Part shown: positions 44,306 through 52,339 of the stretch, one piece after another
How positions within the stretch are numbered: the first letter of the stretch is position 1
How the letters are laid out: each line of letters opens with the position of its first letter
DNA from: Planctomycetota bacterium
GTDB lineage: Bacteria; Planctomycetota; OFTM77
NCBI GenBank assembly: GCA_029260795.1
Contig: JAJDCO010000057.1
Coordinates: forward strand, 1-64,000
Direction: 5' to 3'
DNA length: 64,000 nucleotides
Notes under the pieces: generated by a model
The model's input: the letters and a program-made list of their open reading frames with translations, nothing else
Database searches by the model: none
What the model was told of the DNA's origin: nothing
Position numbers and translations under genes: made by a program

Positions 44306-44472
44306 GGTGAGAGCTCCGAGTTTTCGGCTTCGGTGGGCACTGCCCTCGACGGGCCAAGACCTCATCATGCAACGGCGCAGTGCTCAGGTCGAGAGGACGA
44401 AGCCGAGGCCGGGACTTGCCTGGCGGACTCGCACGACAGACTCGATGCTGACGAGTGGCAGGATGAAGGTCG

Positions 44473-44850
44473 ATGAGTGATCGAAGGCTCTTCGTGTACG
44501 GGAGCTTGCTTCGCGGCGAGCGACATCACGGGTTTCTGAGGGATGCGAAAGGAGGCGAGACCGTGCGTACCGAGGACGGATACGCGCTGGTCGACCTGGG
44601 ACCCTATCCGGGACTCGTCGCCGAAGGCTCGGAGCGGGTTGTCGGGGAGCTGCACCTCGTCGACGCGAGCACCCTGGCCGCGTTGGATCGGCTCGAGGAA
44701 CATCCCCAGGTCTATCGCCGGAGCGAGATTCGGCTCAGCGATGGATCCGCAGCCGAGGCGTACCTTTTTCCGGGCCAATTGGCGGAAGGTCGGCCGCGAG
44801 TGTCGGGCGGTGATTGGCGCATCCATCGCCGCGAGCGAGACTCGGGCTGA
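44473..44850 (+). CDS. Gamma-glutamylcyclotransferase-like protein
   Basis: 125 residues. The N-terminal substrate loop is RLFVYGSLLRGERHHGFL (YGSL motif) and the catalytic acid lies in LDRLEEHPQVYRR. GGCT-fold enzymes release 5-oxoproline from gamma-glutamyl compounds; one branch acts on gamma-glutamyl-amines. It lies 87 bases upstream of a glutamine-synthetase-like ligase, which suggests a shared gamma-glutamyl-amine pathway. The last residues (RRERDSG) go past the fold. SD: GAAGGT. Confidence 0.8.
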   Translation: MSDRRLFVYGSLLRGERHHGFLRDAKGGETVRTEDGYALVDLGPYPGLVAEGSERVVGELHLVDASTLAALDRLEEHPQVYRRSEIRLSDGSAAEAYLFPGQLAEGRPRVSGGDWRIHRRERDSG

Positions 44851-44937
44851 TGTCCTGACCCGGACGGGTCCTCCTCAAAGCTTCGCGGCCACGCTAGAAT
44901 CGGCGCCGTTCGATCAGTACCGCCTGGGAGGGGTGAC

Positions 44938-46317
44938 ATGGCAGCCGTTCGAGGAATGCTGTCCCGCGACGAGCTCGTCGGTCTCGTCGAGAGCGGTGAC
45001 ATCGAGACCGTGCTCGTCGCTTTCTCCGACCTGTATGGGCGGCTCATGGGCAAGCGTTACGACGCGAGCTTCTTTCTGGAGAGCGTCGCGGATCACGGCA
45101 GCCACGCCTGCGACTATCTGTTGACGGTCGACATGGAGATGGAGCCGGTGCCGGGCTACCGCTTCGCCAACTGGGAGCGCGGCTACGGCGATTTCGCGCT
45201 GCGCCCCGACCTCGAGACGCTCCGCCGGGCAACCTGGTTGGATCGCACGGCGATGGTTCTCTGCGACGTCGTTCAGGAACGGGACGGGAGTTGGCTCCGG
45301 GAAGCACCGCGCTCGATCTTACGATCTCAGATCGACCGACTCTCGAAGGCCGGATTCACCGCGTCAGCGGGCTCCGAGCTCGAGTACTTCCTCTTCGAGA
45401 ACGGCTATCGCGAGGCGGCCCAGAAGCACTACGCCGATCTGCGTCCCGCCGGTTGGTACCTCGAGGATTACCATCTTCAACAGGGCGCTCGGGAGGAGTC
45501 CTTCAATGCAGCGGCGCGCCGACACCTGCGCGATTCCGGAGTGCCGGTCGAAGGCTCGAAAGGCGAGTGGGGCCTCGGGCAGCAGGAGCTCAATGTGCGT
45601 TACGCCGAGGTCCTGACCATGGCGGATCGACATGCAGTCTACAAGCAGTGCCTCAAGGAGCTGGCCGATTCCCTCGGAGTCAGCGTGACCTTCATGGCGA
45701 AGTTCGCGTCCGACCAGGCCGGCTCGAGCTGCCATGTGCATCTGAGCTTGAGGAACGAGAGCGGCGAGGCGTTCCCGGGCGAGGGAGCCTTGGGGCCCGT
45801 GCACTGCAGCGAGGTCTTTCGGTGGTTCTTGGGTGGCTGGATCGCCCACGTGCCCGAGCTGATGGTCTTCTACGCACCGACCATCAACTCGTACAAGCGC
45901 TATCAGGCGGGCTCCTGGGCACCGACGCGGCTTGGTTGGAGCGTCGACAATCGGACCGCAGGGTTTCGCGTCGTCGGTCACGGCGACAGCCTGCGGATCG
46001 AGTGCCGCATTCCCGGCGCCGACTGCAACCCGTACCTCACCTACGCGGCCGCGATCGCGTCGGGGCTCGACGGCATCGAGAATCAGATCGAGCCGCCGGA
46101 AGTGTTCGAGGGCAACATCTACGAGGCGGAAGCGCTGCCACGCGTGCCTGGCTCCCTTCGGGAAGCCAACGCCCTGTTCGCCGAGAGCGGCTTCGCCCGC
46201 TCGGTCTTCGGGGACGCGGTGGTCGATCACTACGCCCATTTCTTCGCAACCGAGCAGGCCGCATACGATCAGGCCGTGACGGACTGGGAGCGGCGGCGCT
46301 ACTTCGAGAGGATCTGA
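44938..46317 (+). CDS. Glutamine synthetase family protein (gamma-glutamyl-amine ligase type)
   Basis: 459 residues. GS fold: beta-grasp N-terminus (VAFSDLYGRLMGKRYDA), metal site SAGSELEYFLF, QQELNVRY, the ATP-site SSCHVHLSL, NSYKRYQAGSWAPT and RIECRIPGADCNPYLTYAA. The N-terminal start, short loops and absence of the Tyr adenylylation motif place it in the GlnA3/PuuA-like branch, which joins glutamate to amines other than ammonia. A cyclotransferase lies upstream and an SDR starts 2 bases downstream. A true glutamine synthetase is less likely. Confidence 0.87.
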   Translation: MAAVRGMLSRDELVGLVESGDIETVLVAFSDLYGRLMGKRYDASFFLESVADHGSHACDYLLTVDMEMEPVPGYRFANWERGYGDFALRPDLETLRRATWLDRTAMVLCDVVQERDGSWLREAPRSILRSQIDRLSKAGFTASAGSELEYFLFENGYREAAQKHYADLRPAGWYLEDYHLQQGAREESFNAAARRHLRDSGVPVEGSKGEWGLGQQELNVRYAEVLTMADRHAVYKQCLKELADSLGVSVTFMAKFASDQAGSSCHVHLSLRNESGEAFPGEGALGPVHCSEVFRWFLGGWIAHVPELMVFYAPTINSYKRYQAGSWAPTRLGWSVDNRTAGFRVVGHGDSLRIECRIPGADCNPYLTYAAAIASGLDGIENQIEPPEVFEGNIYEAEALPRVPGSLREANALFAESGFARSVFGDAVVDHYAHFFATEQAAYDQAVTDWERRRYFERI

Positions 46318-46319
46318 GC

Positions 46320-47084
46320 ATGCGTCTCCAGGACAAGGTCGCACTCATCACGGGCGCGGCGAGCGGGATCGGTCTCGAGTCGGCGCGCCGCTTCGTTCAG
46401 GAAGGGGCGCGTGTGACGGTCGTCGATGTCGACGAAGCGGCCGGCGAGCGCGCGGCTGCGGAGCTGAAAGATCGTGGCCACTTCGTGCGGGCCGATGTCT
46501 CCCGGGCCAAGGACTGCGAGCACATGGTCGCCGAAGCGGAGAGGCAGTTTGGTCAGCTCGATATCCTCTTCAACAACGCCGGCATCATGGACAGCGGCGA
46601 CGACGACGCGATCGCGACCGAGGAGGACGTCTGGGATCGCACGATGGCGATCAACCTCAAGGGCGTGTACCTCGGCTGCAAGTACGGCATCCCGGCGCTG
46701 CGCCGCGCGGGCGGCGGCGCGATCATCAACACTGCGTCCTTCGTGGCTCTCCTCGGCGCCGCCACCCCACAGATCGCCTACACGGCCAGCAAGGGCGGGG
46801 TCCTCGCGATGACTCGCGAGCTGGCGGTCATCCATGCGCGCGAGAAGATTCGCGTCAACGCGCTCTGCCCGGGACCGCTGCGCACCGAGCTGTTGATGAA
46901 GTTCCTCGACACCGAGGAGAAGAAGCAGCGCCGCCTCGTGCACATCCCCATGGGACGATTCGGCGAGGCCAAGGAGATGGCCGACGCCGCCGTCTTCCTC
47001 GCCTCGGAAGAGGCGTCCTACCTGACCGGAGCCACCTTCTCCGTCGATGGCGGCATCACCGCCGCCTACGTCACACCGGAGTAG
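46320..47084 (+). CDS. SDR-family oxidoreductase
   Basis: 254 residues. Classical short-chain dehydrogenase: NAD(P)-binding TGAASGIGLESA, the acidic end of the second strand in VTVVDVDEA (favours NAD), the NNAGIM motif, the catalytic Ser in INTASFVALL and YTASK (Tyr and Lys), and PGPLRTELL. It ends with DGGITAAYV, the typical C-terminus. The start lies two bases past the ligase stop, so the two are probably one operon. It could oxidise an alcohol group released from a gamma-glutamyl-amine; the true substrate is unknown. Confidence 0.93.
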   Translation: MRLQDKVALITGAASGIGLESARRFVQEGARVTVVDVDEAAGERAAAELKDRGHFVRADVSRAKDCEHMVAEAERQFGQLDILFNNAGIMDSGDDDAIATEEDVWDRTMAINLKGVYLGCKYGIPALRRAGGGAIINTASFVALLGAATPQIAYTASKGGVLAMTRELAVIHAREKIRVNALCPGPLRTELLMKFLDTEEKKQRRLVHIPMGRFGEAKEMADAAVFLASEEASYLTGATFSVDGGITAAYVTPE

Positions 47085-47383
47085 CGTTCGCGCCGCGACT
47101 CAGCCGAGGCGCCGCGACTCAGGCGAGGGAACGGAGACGCGAACGGAATTCGGCTTGTCGAGCGAGCTTTGTTCGTCGCACGCCGTCGGGCCGTGAAACG
47201 ATGGTCCGGCAATGACGAGAGAGCGGACGCGAGGGAAAGGTACAGAAGAGAGTCCTCGTCGTGCCGCGAGCGTAACGAGCGGGCTGAAGCCGGGGGTCCG
47301 AAGAGGTGAAGGAACGGAGACTCGAATCGATCGCGAGCGTAACGAGCCGGCTGAGTCGACATCCCTGAATTGGACGAAGAACC
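47085..47383. repeat. Convergent gap with short direct repeats
   Basis: CGCCGCGACTCAG(C/G)CGAGG is tandemly duplicated at 47091-47128 (19-bp unit, one mismatch), and GCGAGCGTAACGAGC occurs twice (47266-47280, 47333-47347). No gene is visible between the convergent SDR and aldehyde dehydrogenase. Confidence 0.6.
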
Positions 47384-48751
47384 TCAGCGCCGAAAGTGGA
47401 TCGCCTTGCGCCGCGTCAGGTGAAAGAACCCGTGCGGCGAAAGCGTCGAGCCCTTGCCGCTGTCACCCCAGCCCGTCCACGGGAGCGCGGGGTCGAGGTA
47501 GTCGCATCGGTTCTGGTAGATCGTTCCGGCATTCAGATCGCGGCCGAATCGCTCGGCGCGCCCGGCATCCCGAGTCCAGACTGACGCGGTCAACCCGAAG
47601 CGGGAGTCGTTCATGAGCTGGACGGCTTCGTCATCCGAAGCCACCTTCGCGATCGGCAGGATCGGACCGAAGCTCTCCTCCTGCATGACCTCCGCATCGT
47701 TCGGCACGTCGACGAGCAGGGTGGGCGGGAAGAGGTTCGCGCTCGTGTCCGGAACCCGCTGTCCCCCCGTGATCAACCGGGCGCCGCGGCCGAGGGCGTC
47801 TTTCACTTGTGCTTCGAGAAACTCGAGCGCCGGCCGCGAGGCCAAGGGACCGAGCGTCGAGTCTTCGTCGAGCGGATTGCCCATCTTCAGCGCGGCGAGC
47901 GCTGCGGAGGCGCGGGTGAGGACCTCGTCGTAGACGGATTCGTGGACGTAGGCTCGTTCGACGGCACAGCAGGATTGCCCGGCGTTGTAGCAGGCACCGT
48001 CGACGATGCCGGCGACGGCGAGCTCGAGATCGGCGTCGGCCGCGATGAAAGCGGGATCCTTGCCGCCGAGCTCCAACCCGACGTCGATGAAGCGATCGGC
48101 GGCGGCGCGATGCACCGCCCGGCCTCCTTCGACCGATCCGGTGAAGGCGACGTGCGCGATCCGTGTGTCGCGGACCAGTGCGGCCGTCTCGGCATGGCTG
48201 AGAACCAAGGTGCCCAGCAAGCCGGGCGGGAGGTTCGTTGAGAAGGCCTCCTCGAAGTGCTGCCCACAGCGCGGAGTTTTCGCGCTGTGCTTCAGGAGCA
48301 CCGCATTCCCGGCCAAGAGCGCGGGGATCACGACGTTCTCGGGAATGATGAGCGGGTAGTTCCAGGCCGCGAGATTCAGGACGACTCCCAACGGCGCATG
48401 CTCGATGCGGCGCTCGAAGCCTTCCTTGGCAGGAAGGACGTCGGGCGCGAGCGTCGCCTCAGCGATAGAGAGGAGGTACTCGGCGCGCTCTTTGAAAGAG
48501 CCGATCTCGTTTCTGCTCTCGCGAATCGGCTTGCCCATCTGAAGCGTGACCTCGCGAGCGATCGCCTCGCCGTTGGCGAGGAATCTCTCGAGTCCGAGTC
48601 GAACGAGGCGCACGCGCTCCCCAACTGCCACGTGCCTCCAGGCCTCTTGGGCATCGACGGCCGCGCCGAGCTTGCGGGAGAGGCTGGTTGCATCGTCAGA
48701 GAGCACTTGGAAAGCGACGCTCTGATCGAAGGGGTTGATCACTTCGAGCAT
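47384..48751 (-). CDS. Aldehyde dehydrogenase
   Basis: 455 residues, ordinary ALDH superfamily length. NAD-site parts are APLGVVLNLAAWNYPLII and HVAFTGSVEGGRAV. The catalytic glutamate lies in LELGGKDPAF and the nucleophilic cysteine in GACYNAGQSCCAVER. ESFGPILPIAKV and the C-terminal PWTGWGDSGKG are also standard. The sequence resembles the succinate-semialdehyde and gamma-glutamyl-aminobutyraldehyde group. It faces the ligase-SDR operon and may supply the aldehyde oxidation step of the same pathway. Confidence 0.93.
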   Translation of the reverse strand: MLEVINPFDQSVAFQVLSDDATSLSRKLGAAVDAQEAWRHVAVGERVRLVRLGLERFLANGEAIAREVTLQMGKPIRESRNEIGSFKERAEYLLSIAEATLAPDVLPAKEGFERRIEHAPLGVVLNLAAWNYPLIIPENVVIPALLAGNAVLLKHSAKTPRCGQHFEEAFSTNLPPGLLGTLVLSHAETAALVRDTRIAHVAFTGSVEGGRAVHRAAADRFIDVGLELGGKDPAFIAADADLELAVAGIVDGACYNAGQSCCAVERAYVHESVYDEVLTRASAALAALKMGNPLDEDSTLGPLASRPALEFLEAQVKDALGRGARLITGGQRVPDTSANLFPPTLLVDVPNDAEVMQEESFGPILPIAKVASDDEAVQLMNDSRFGLTASVWTRDAGRAERFGRDLNAGTIYQNRCDYLDPALPWTGWGDSGKGSTLSPHGFFHLTRRKAIHFRR

Positions 48752-48837
48752 TCAGAAGACTCCTCGGTTGGGATCGCTCGGACGCCGAGATTGAACCACG
48801 GAGCCCGGGCCGAGGCACGTGAGATCCGTCGAGGGTG

Positions 48838-48912
48838 ACCCCAGGCTGCGGCCGGGCTTCGCCCGTCCTGGCCTGGGGCTGGATGATGTCGGCCCTTCAG
48901 GCCGAGCAACCG
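48838..48912. repeat. REP-like double hairpin
   Basis: CCCCAGGC (48839-48846) pairs with GCCTGGGG (48871-48878), and a second palindrome TCGGCCC-TTC-AGGCCGA follows (48889-48905). The layout resembles dispersed intergenic repeats of planctomycete and verrucomicrobial genomes. It lies between two minus-strand genes. Confidence 0.55.
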
Positions 48913-48967
48913 CCGTTCAACCATCGTCGAAAGACCCGGCGGCGGATTGGTCGTGGGCGAACGATCC

Positions 48968-49138
48968 TCACCTGGGACCGCGGGCGGCCGTGGTGGCGAG
49001 GTCGAAGGCGACTTCGTTCGCCTTCGAGGGCTTGTTGAAGCCGCTCAGCTTGCGCACGAACTGGAGTGCCGCCGCCGCGATCTCCTCGTCGCTGGCTGGA
49101 GGCTCGAAGTTGAACAGCGTCTTGATGTTTCGGCACAT
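48968..49138 (-). CDS. DUF2277 protein, short form
   Basis: 56 residues, ATG 49138 with GAGGAAG upstream. The sequence MCRNIKTLFNFEPPASDEEIA, then LQFVRKLSGFNKPSKANEVAF, matches the conserved core of DUF2277. From memory, family members usually have about 80-90 residues; this copy ends soon after the core with ATTAARGPR, so the tail has been shortened or replaced. Function unknown; the conserved Cys and Arg-Asn near the N-terminus are intact. No operon partner. Confidence 0.8.
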   Translation of the reverse strand: MCRNIKTLFNFEPPASDEEIAAAALQFVRKLSGFNKPSKANEVAFDLATTAARGPR

Positions 49139-49269
49139 GAGTCGGGCTTCCTCAGTAGGTGAGCGGAGGCCTTGATCCTACTTCTCACTCCCGACCGTGC
49201 AAGCGATCGCACTCGAGACGTCACGAGACCGCTGCTCGGACCTTGTCTCGATCGATCCGAATTCGGAAG

Positions 49270-49692
49270 ATGGTCCGACGTGGCACTCGATGGGATCACG
49301 GCCCGGAGGACGTCGTGGAGCTGGCTCGCCTGCAGAAGAGACTGACGCTGTACATCATCGCTCACGCGCTGATCGTGCCGCTGTTCCTCTCGGTGATCTA
49401 CTTGGCCGCCTGGCGCGCGTCGAGCTTCCTCGGTCACTGGCCGAGGATGGGGGTCGAGGCGCCCGAGTACCTCGTCCGCCGGGACGACACTTTCGAGAAA
49501 CTGTATGAGGGCACGAAGGTTCTGGGATTGTTTGCCATGAACTTCGTTCCGCTGGGTCTCCTCTTCTTGACGTTCTGCATTCGTAGCCGACGAGCCCTCA
49601 TCGCGTGGATCCTCGGATGGGCCTCCTACGCGCTCTTCTGGATCGTCATCGCCTGCGAGCCCACGGACACGATCACCTGGTGGCTCGTCTGA
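49270..49692 (+). CDS. Small three-segment membrane protein
   Basis: 140 residues from ATG 49270; an in-frame start at 49159 would add an Arg/Ser-rich tail that does not look coding. Three hydrophobic segments: LYIIAHALIVPLFLSVIYLAAW, VLGLFAMNFVPLGLLFLTFCI and ALIAWILGWASYALFWIVIA. A soluble charged loop of about 35 residues follows the first (FEKLYEGTK). I do not recognise the family. A hairpin with a T-run lies about 105 bases downstream. Confidence 0.6.
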   Translation: MVRRGTRWDHGPEDVVELARLQKRLTLYIIAHALIVPLFLSVIYLAAWRASSFLGHWPRMGVEAPEYLVRRDDTFEKLYEGTKVLGLFAMNFVPLGLLFLTFCIRSRRALIAWILGWASYALFWIVIACEPTDTITWWLV

Positions 49693-49797
49693 TGGCAGCC
49701 TCGAAGACGCTGCCCAGGAGTATCTGGACTTCGATCAAGGCGCCGCCAAGGAATCCGTCCTCGATCCGCATGGAATGATCGGCTAGCCGCCGAGATC

Positions 49798-49833
49798 CGT
49801 TCCGCAGCCGCCGCACGGAACGATCCTGGTTTT
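49798..49833 (+). terminator. Weak terminator candidate
   Basis: CGTTCCG (49798-49804) pairs with CGGAACG (49816-49822) across an 11-base loop; a T-run follows at about 49829-49833 after six bases. It could end transcription of the small membrane protein gene. Confidence 0.35.
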
Positions 49834-49843
49834 CATCGTCGCG

Positions 49844-49919
49844 GGCGTCAGCTCCGCGGACCTCGTCGGCTTTCGTCGATTCGGACGTCGGTGGGGTCCG
49901 CTGCGTGGACGCACTCCGG
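49844..49919. repeat. 76-bp dispersed repeat, copy B
   Basis: Matches copy A (20114-20189) at both ends (GGCGTCAGCTCC; CTGCGTGGACGCACTCCGG) and in the position of TCGGA, while the inner segments have equal length but different sequence. No gene is seen in 49693-49970. Confidence 0.65.
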
Positions 49920-49970
49920 CTCGTTTCCGAGGTCTCCACCTGGACGGCCAATCGCAGTGCGCGGCTTCGA

Positions 49971-51059
49971 TCAGTGCTTCTTTGCCTGAGCCACCACAAG
50001 GTGGACGTCGTAGTGGACGGTGCTGCGATCGTGGAGGCGAGCGTGCCACGGGACGTGGAGCTCTTCACCCGTCAGCTCCAGGCCGGCAACCGATTGCGGA
50101 TGAGCGTCGGGTGTGAGAAGGGCCTTCAGAAACGGCTCGCTGGCGCCGTGCTCTTCGCCGCGTTGCGAGTGGCCGCCGATCCAAGCCTCGATCGGTGTCA
50201 CGCCGTTCGACCAGTCGTAGGGTGTCGAGAGGATCGCCGAGGCGCCGGGTCGCAGCACCTCACCGATGCCCACGAGCAGCTCGCGCGGCGAGCGCGCGCA
50301 GTCGATCACGTTCAGCGCCGAGACGAGCCCGAAGGTGCCGGACGAGAACGGGAGTGCCAACGCGTCGCAGATCCAGAAGTCCACGCGTGAGGCGCTCGGC
50401 ATCGCCGCCGCAAACTCGCGGCGATCGTAGACGATCCCGACTCGCCGCCGCGGGTAACGGACGACGCTCTCTTCCAACACATGGCGCGCGACGCCGAGCA
50501 TCGAGAAGTTGAGGTCGATGCCCAGGACCAGGCCGCCTGCCCGATCGGCCAGCTCGAAGCTCGTGCGGCCGACGGCGCAACCGATGCCGAGGACCGGGCC
50601 CTCGGGGTCACCGCCGAGCAACTGAAGCCCGCGTCCGAGGCAACGAACGGCGGCGCCAGGCTGCGGTGCCTCAGGTCGGGCGACTTCTTCCGGGTCGAGG
50701 TCACCCCATTGGTCCCAGGCATAGGTACTGAGGTGCTGGCGCGTCGCATCGTGGTGAGTGCTGGGTCCGATGCAATCGCCAAGTAAGCTCTCTACGGCAT
50801 CCGGCAGATCGTGACGCGCGAAAAGGTGGGGTTGATTCTCCGTGACGTAGCTTCGGATGTCCGGCACCAAGAGGGGAGTGCCATCGACGATCGGATACTC
50901 GAGGCGGCACTCGGGAGCCGTGCAATGCAGAATGCCGTCGGCGATGCCGGTGTGGGTCTCGCGCAGGATCGAAGCGATCGCGAGTGGGCTGTCGAGCGCT
51001 CGGTCGCGGCGGCAGCGCGGGCAGACCGGCTTGAGCGCCTCGAAGTGCTCGGGCCGCAT
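49971..51059 (-). CDS. SAM-dependent methyltransferase with N-terminal Trm112-like zinc domain
   Basis: 362 residues. The first ~70 resemble Trm112 or UPF0434 (VCPRCRRD, then HCTAPECRLEYPIVDGTPLLVPD), with four cysteines for zinc. From about 150 a class I methyltransferase follows: SAM motif VLGIGCAVGRTSFELA, acidic VLGIDLNFSMLG, FWICDALALPFSSGTFGLVSAL and LRPGASAILSTPYDW. The glycine motif is GIGCAVG rather than the usual GxGxG. It starts five bases after the PAAR gene stop, so the two are probably coupled. Substrate unknown; it might modify a secreted effector or an envelope component. Confidence 0.82.
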   Translation of the reverse strand: MRPEHFEALKPVCPRCRRDRALDSPLAIASILRETHTGIADGILHCTAPECRLEYPIVDGTPLLVPDIRSYVTENQPHLFARHDLPDAVESLLGDCIGPSTHHDATRQHLSTYAWDQWGDLDPEEVARPEAPQPGAAVRCLGRGLQLLGGDPEGPVLGIGCAVGRTSFELADRAGGLVLGIDLNFSMLGVARHVLEESVVRYPRRRVGIVYDRREFAAAMPSASRVDFWICDALALPFSSGTFGLVSALNVIDCARSPRELLVGIGEVLRPGASAILSTPYDWSNGVTPIEAWIGGHSQRGEEHGASEPFLKALLTPDAHPQSVAGLELTGEELHVPWHARLHDRSTVHYDVHLVVAQAKKH

Positions 51060-51064
51060 GCCCG

Positions 51065-51448
51065 CTAGCCCCCGATCATCACCGTCGGGCAGCCAGGCGG
51101 CAGGATCTTGCCGACGGGGCTCGGAATGGGAGCGACGCAGCTCGCGTGCGCGCTGAGATCATTGACGCGCGCCGCGGGGACGCCTTCGATCATGACCGTC
51201 GCCGAGCCCTTACTGATGACGCCCGGGCCGGCGGGCACGCATCCGGGTAACGTGCAGGGTCCCGACATGTCGCCCACGCGAGCGGCGGGCGCGCCCCCGA
51301 TCATGACGGTGGCAGCACCCTTCACGATCGCCAACGGCAGAGCCGGATGCGGCACCGGCGTCGGAACCGGCGCGGCCGGATGGATGGGCGCATGGCAGTG
51401 CGGCGCGTCCTGCTTGATCATGTCGCCGAGGCGTGCCGCCTGTGCCAT
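51065..51448 (-). CDS. PAAR-domain protein
   Basis: 127 residues from ATG 51448. PAAR motifs are repeated along the chain: MAQAARLGDMI, TVMIGGAPAARVGDMSGPC, TVMIEGVPAARVNDLSAH and a closing CPTVMIGG. PAAR proteins form the sharp metal-bound tip of contractile injection machines such as type VI secretion and related phage-tail-like systems. His and Cys residues suited to metal binding are present (CHAPIH, HASC). No VgrG, sheath or tube gene is nearby, so this is an orphan tip or carrier. Coupled to the methyltransferase downstream. Confidence 0.87.
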   Translation of the reverse strand: MAQAARLGDMIKQDAPHCHAPIHPAAPVPTPVPHPALPLAIVKGAATVMIGGAPAARVGDMSGPCTLPGCVPAGPGVISKGSATVMIEGVPAARVNDLSAHASCVAPIPSPVGKILPPGCPTVMIGG

Positions 51449-51597
51449 GCGTCGTTTCTCGTGGTAGGAGTGGAACGGATTGAGGACCGCATCATATCCC
51501 GATCGGTCCCCGCCGGCAGTCCGAATCGTGGAGGGCGTTCGTGCCGAGGTGGGATGGCCTCGGTTCAGCCCGCCTCGAGCCTGAGGAGGTCCGGCGG

Positions 51598-51954
51598 CTA
51601 CTTGCCTTGGACGACCATCTCCGTCGCGATGAACTGGCCGCCTTCGAGCCGGCCGGCGGATTGCGCCTGGATACCGTCCTGCCCGCACCATTCCATGTGG
51701 CCCAGTCCGAGATCCTCGCTGTTGGCGATCTCGTGGTGCTTCCCGTCGATCGCCACGTAGTTGCCGCACTTGCCGACGCTCTCGAGCGAGCAGCCACAGG
51801 CGACCGGGCGCACCTGAGAGGCGACCTCGACCGTCTTCGTGTCCTGGGAGGAGTTCGCGACGGTCTTCGTGTCCTGGGAGGAGTTCGCGGTCTCGGTGGA
51901 CTCGCCGCTGCACGCGACGAGTGCCAATGCCAACAGAGTCGAGAGCAAGCGCAT
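51598..51954 (-). CDS. Small Cys-rich lipoprotein with tandem repeat
   Basis: 118 residues from ATG 51954, with AGGTGAT upstream. Lipobox LALVACS near residue 15. A 10-residue repeat (NSSQDTKTVA) is present twice, from a 30-bp DNA duplication at 51831-51889. The globular part has ACGCSLESVGKCGNYVAIDGK and HHEI, with spaced cysteines and histidines that could bind metal; it resembles DUF6370, though I hold this weakly. Outer-membrane or periplasmic location is likely. Confidence 0.7.
   Translation of the reverse strand: MRLLSTLLALALVACSGESTETANSSQDTKTVANSSQDTKTVEVASQVRPVACGCSLESVGKCGNYVAIDGKHHEIANSEDLGLGHMEWCGQDGIQAQSAGRLEGGQFIATEMVVQGK
51831..51889. repeat. 30-bp tandem duplication within the lipoprotein gene
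   Basis: GTCTTCGTGTCCTGGGAGGA and the following GTTCGCG recur at a period of 30 bases with almost no divergence. The period is a multiple of three, so the frame is kept and the linker length changes by ten residues per unit. Confidence 0.8.
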
Positions 51955-52339
51955 GGGATCACCTGTGAAGAATGAATGGAGTGCCGGGCCCGGACTGAAA
52001 CGATAGGCGACGTCTGTTGCGAGATCAATGGGTGGGTTGCGCGACCGACGAAGGAAGTCGTGGCGCCGATGTCTCCCACTGTCCCACCCGCACCAACGGA
52101 AACGCCTCGCCGCCGACGATGCGGAGGGCGGTGGGGCGCTAGCCGCCGCTGCCCACGGCCGTCTCGATCTCGGTCGACGTGACACTGCAGTGAGAGCGGG
52201 GCGCTGGTCGCCGACCCCGCCGTGCTCACAGTCGCAGCCTGCGCAACCTAGGCGCATCAGACACCGCAGGCTACGATGATCGAACGAGCTCGAGTCCGCT
52301 CCTGCGGTTCGGGCACCCGTTCGGAAGAGGGAGCCGGTC
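51955..52339. other. Divergent gap
   Basis: 385 bases between the lipoprotein (minus) and the Sel1-repeat protein (plus). A TACGAT at 52272-52277 could be a -10 box, but no matching -35 is clear. No gene or strong repeat seen. Confidence 0.4.
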
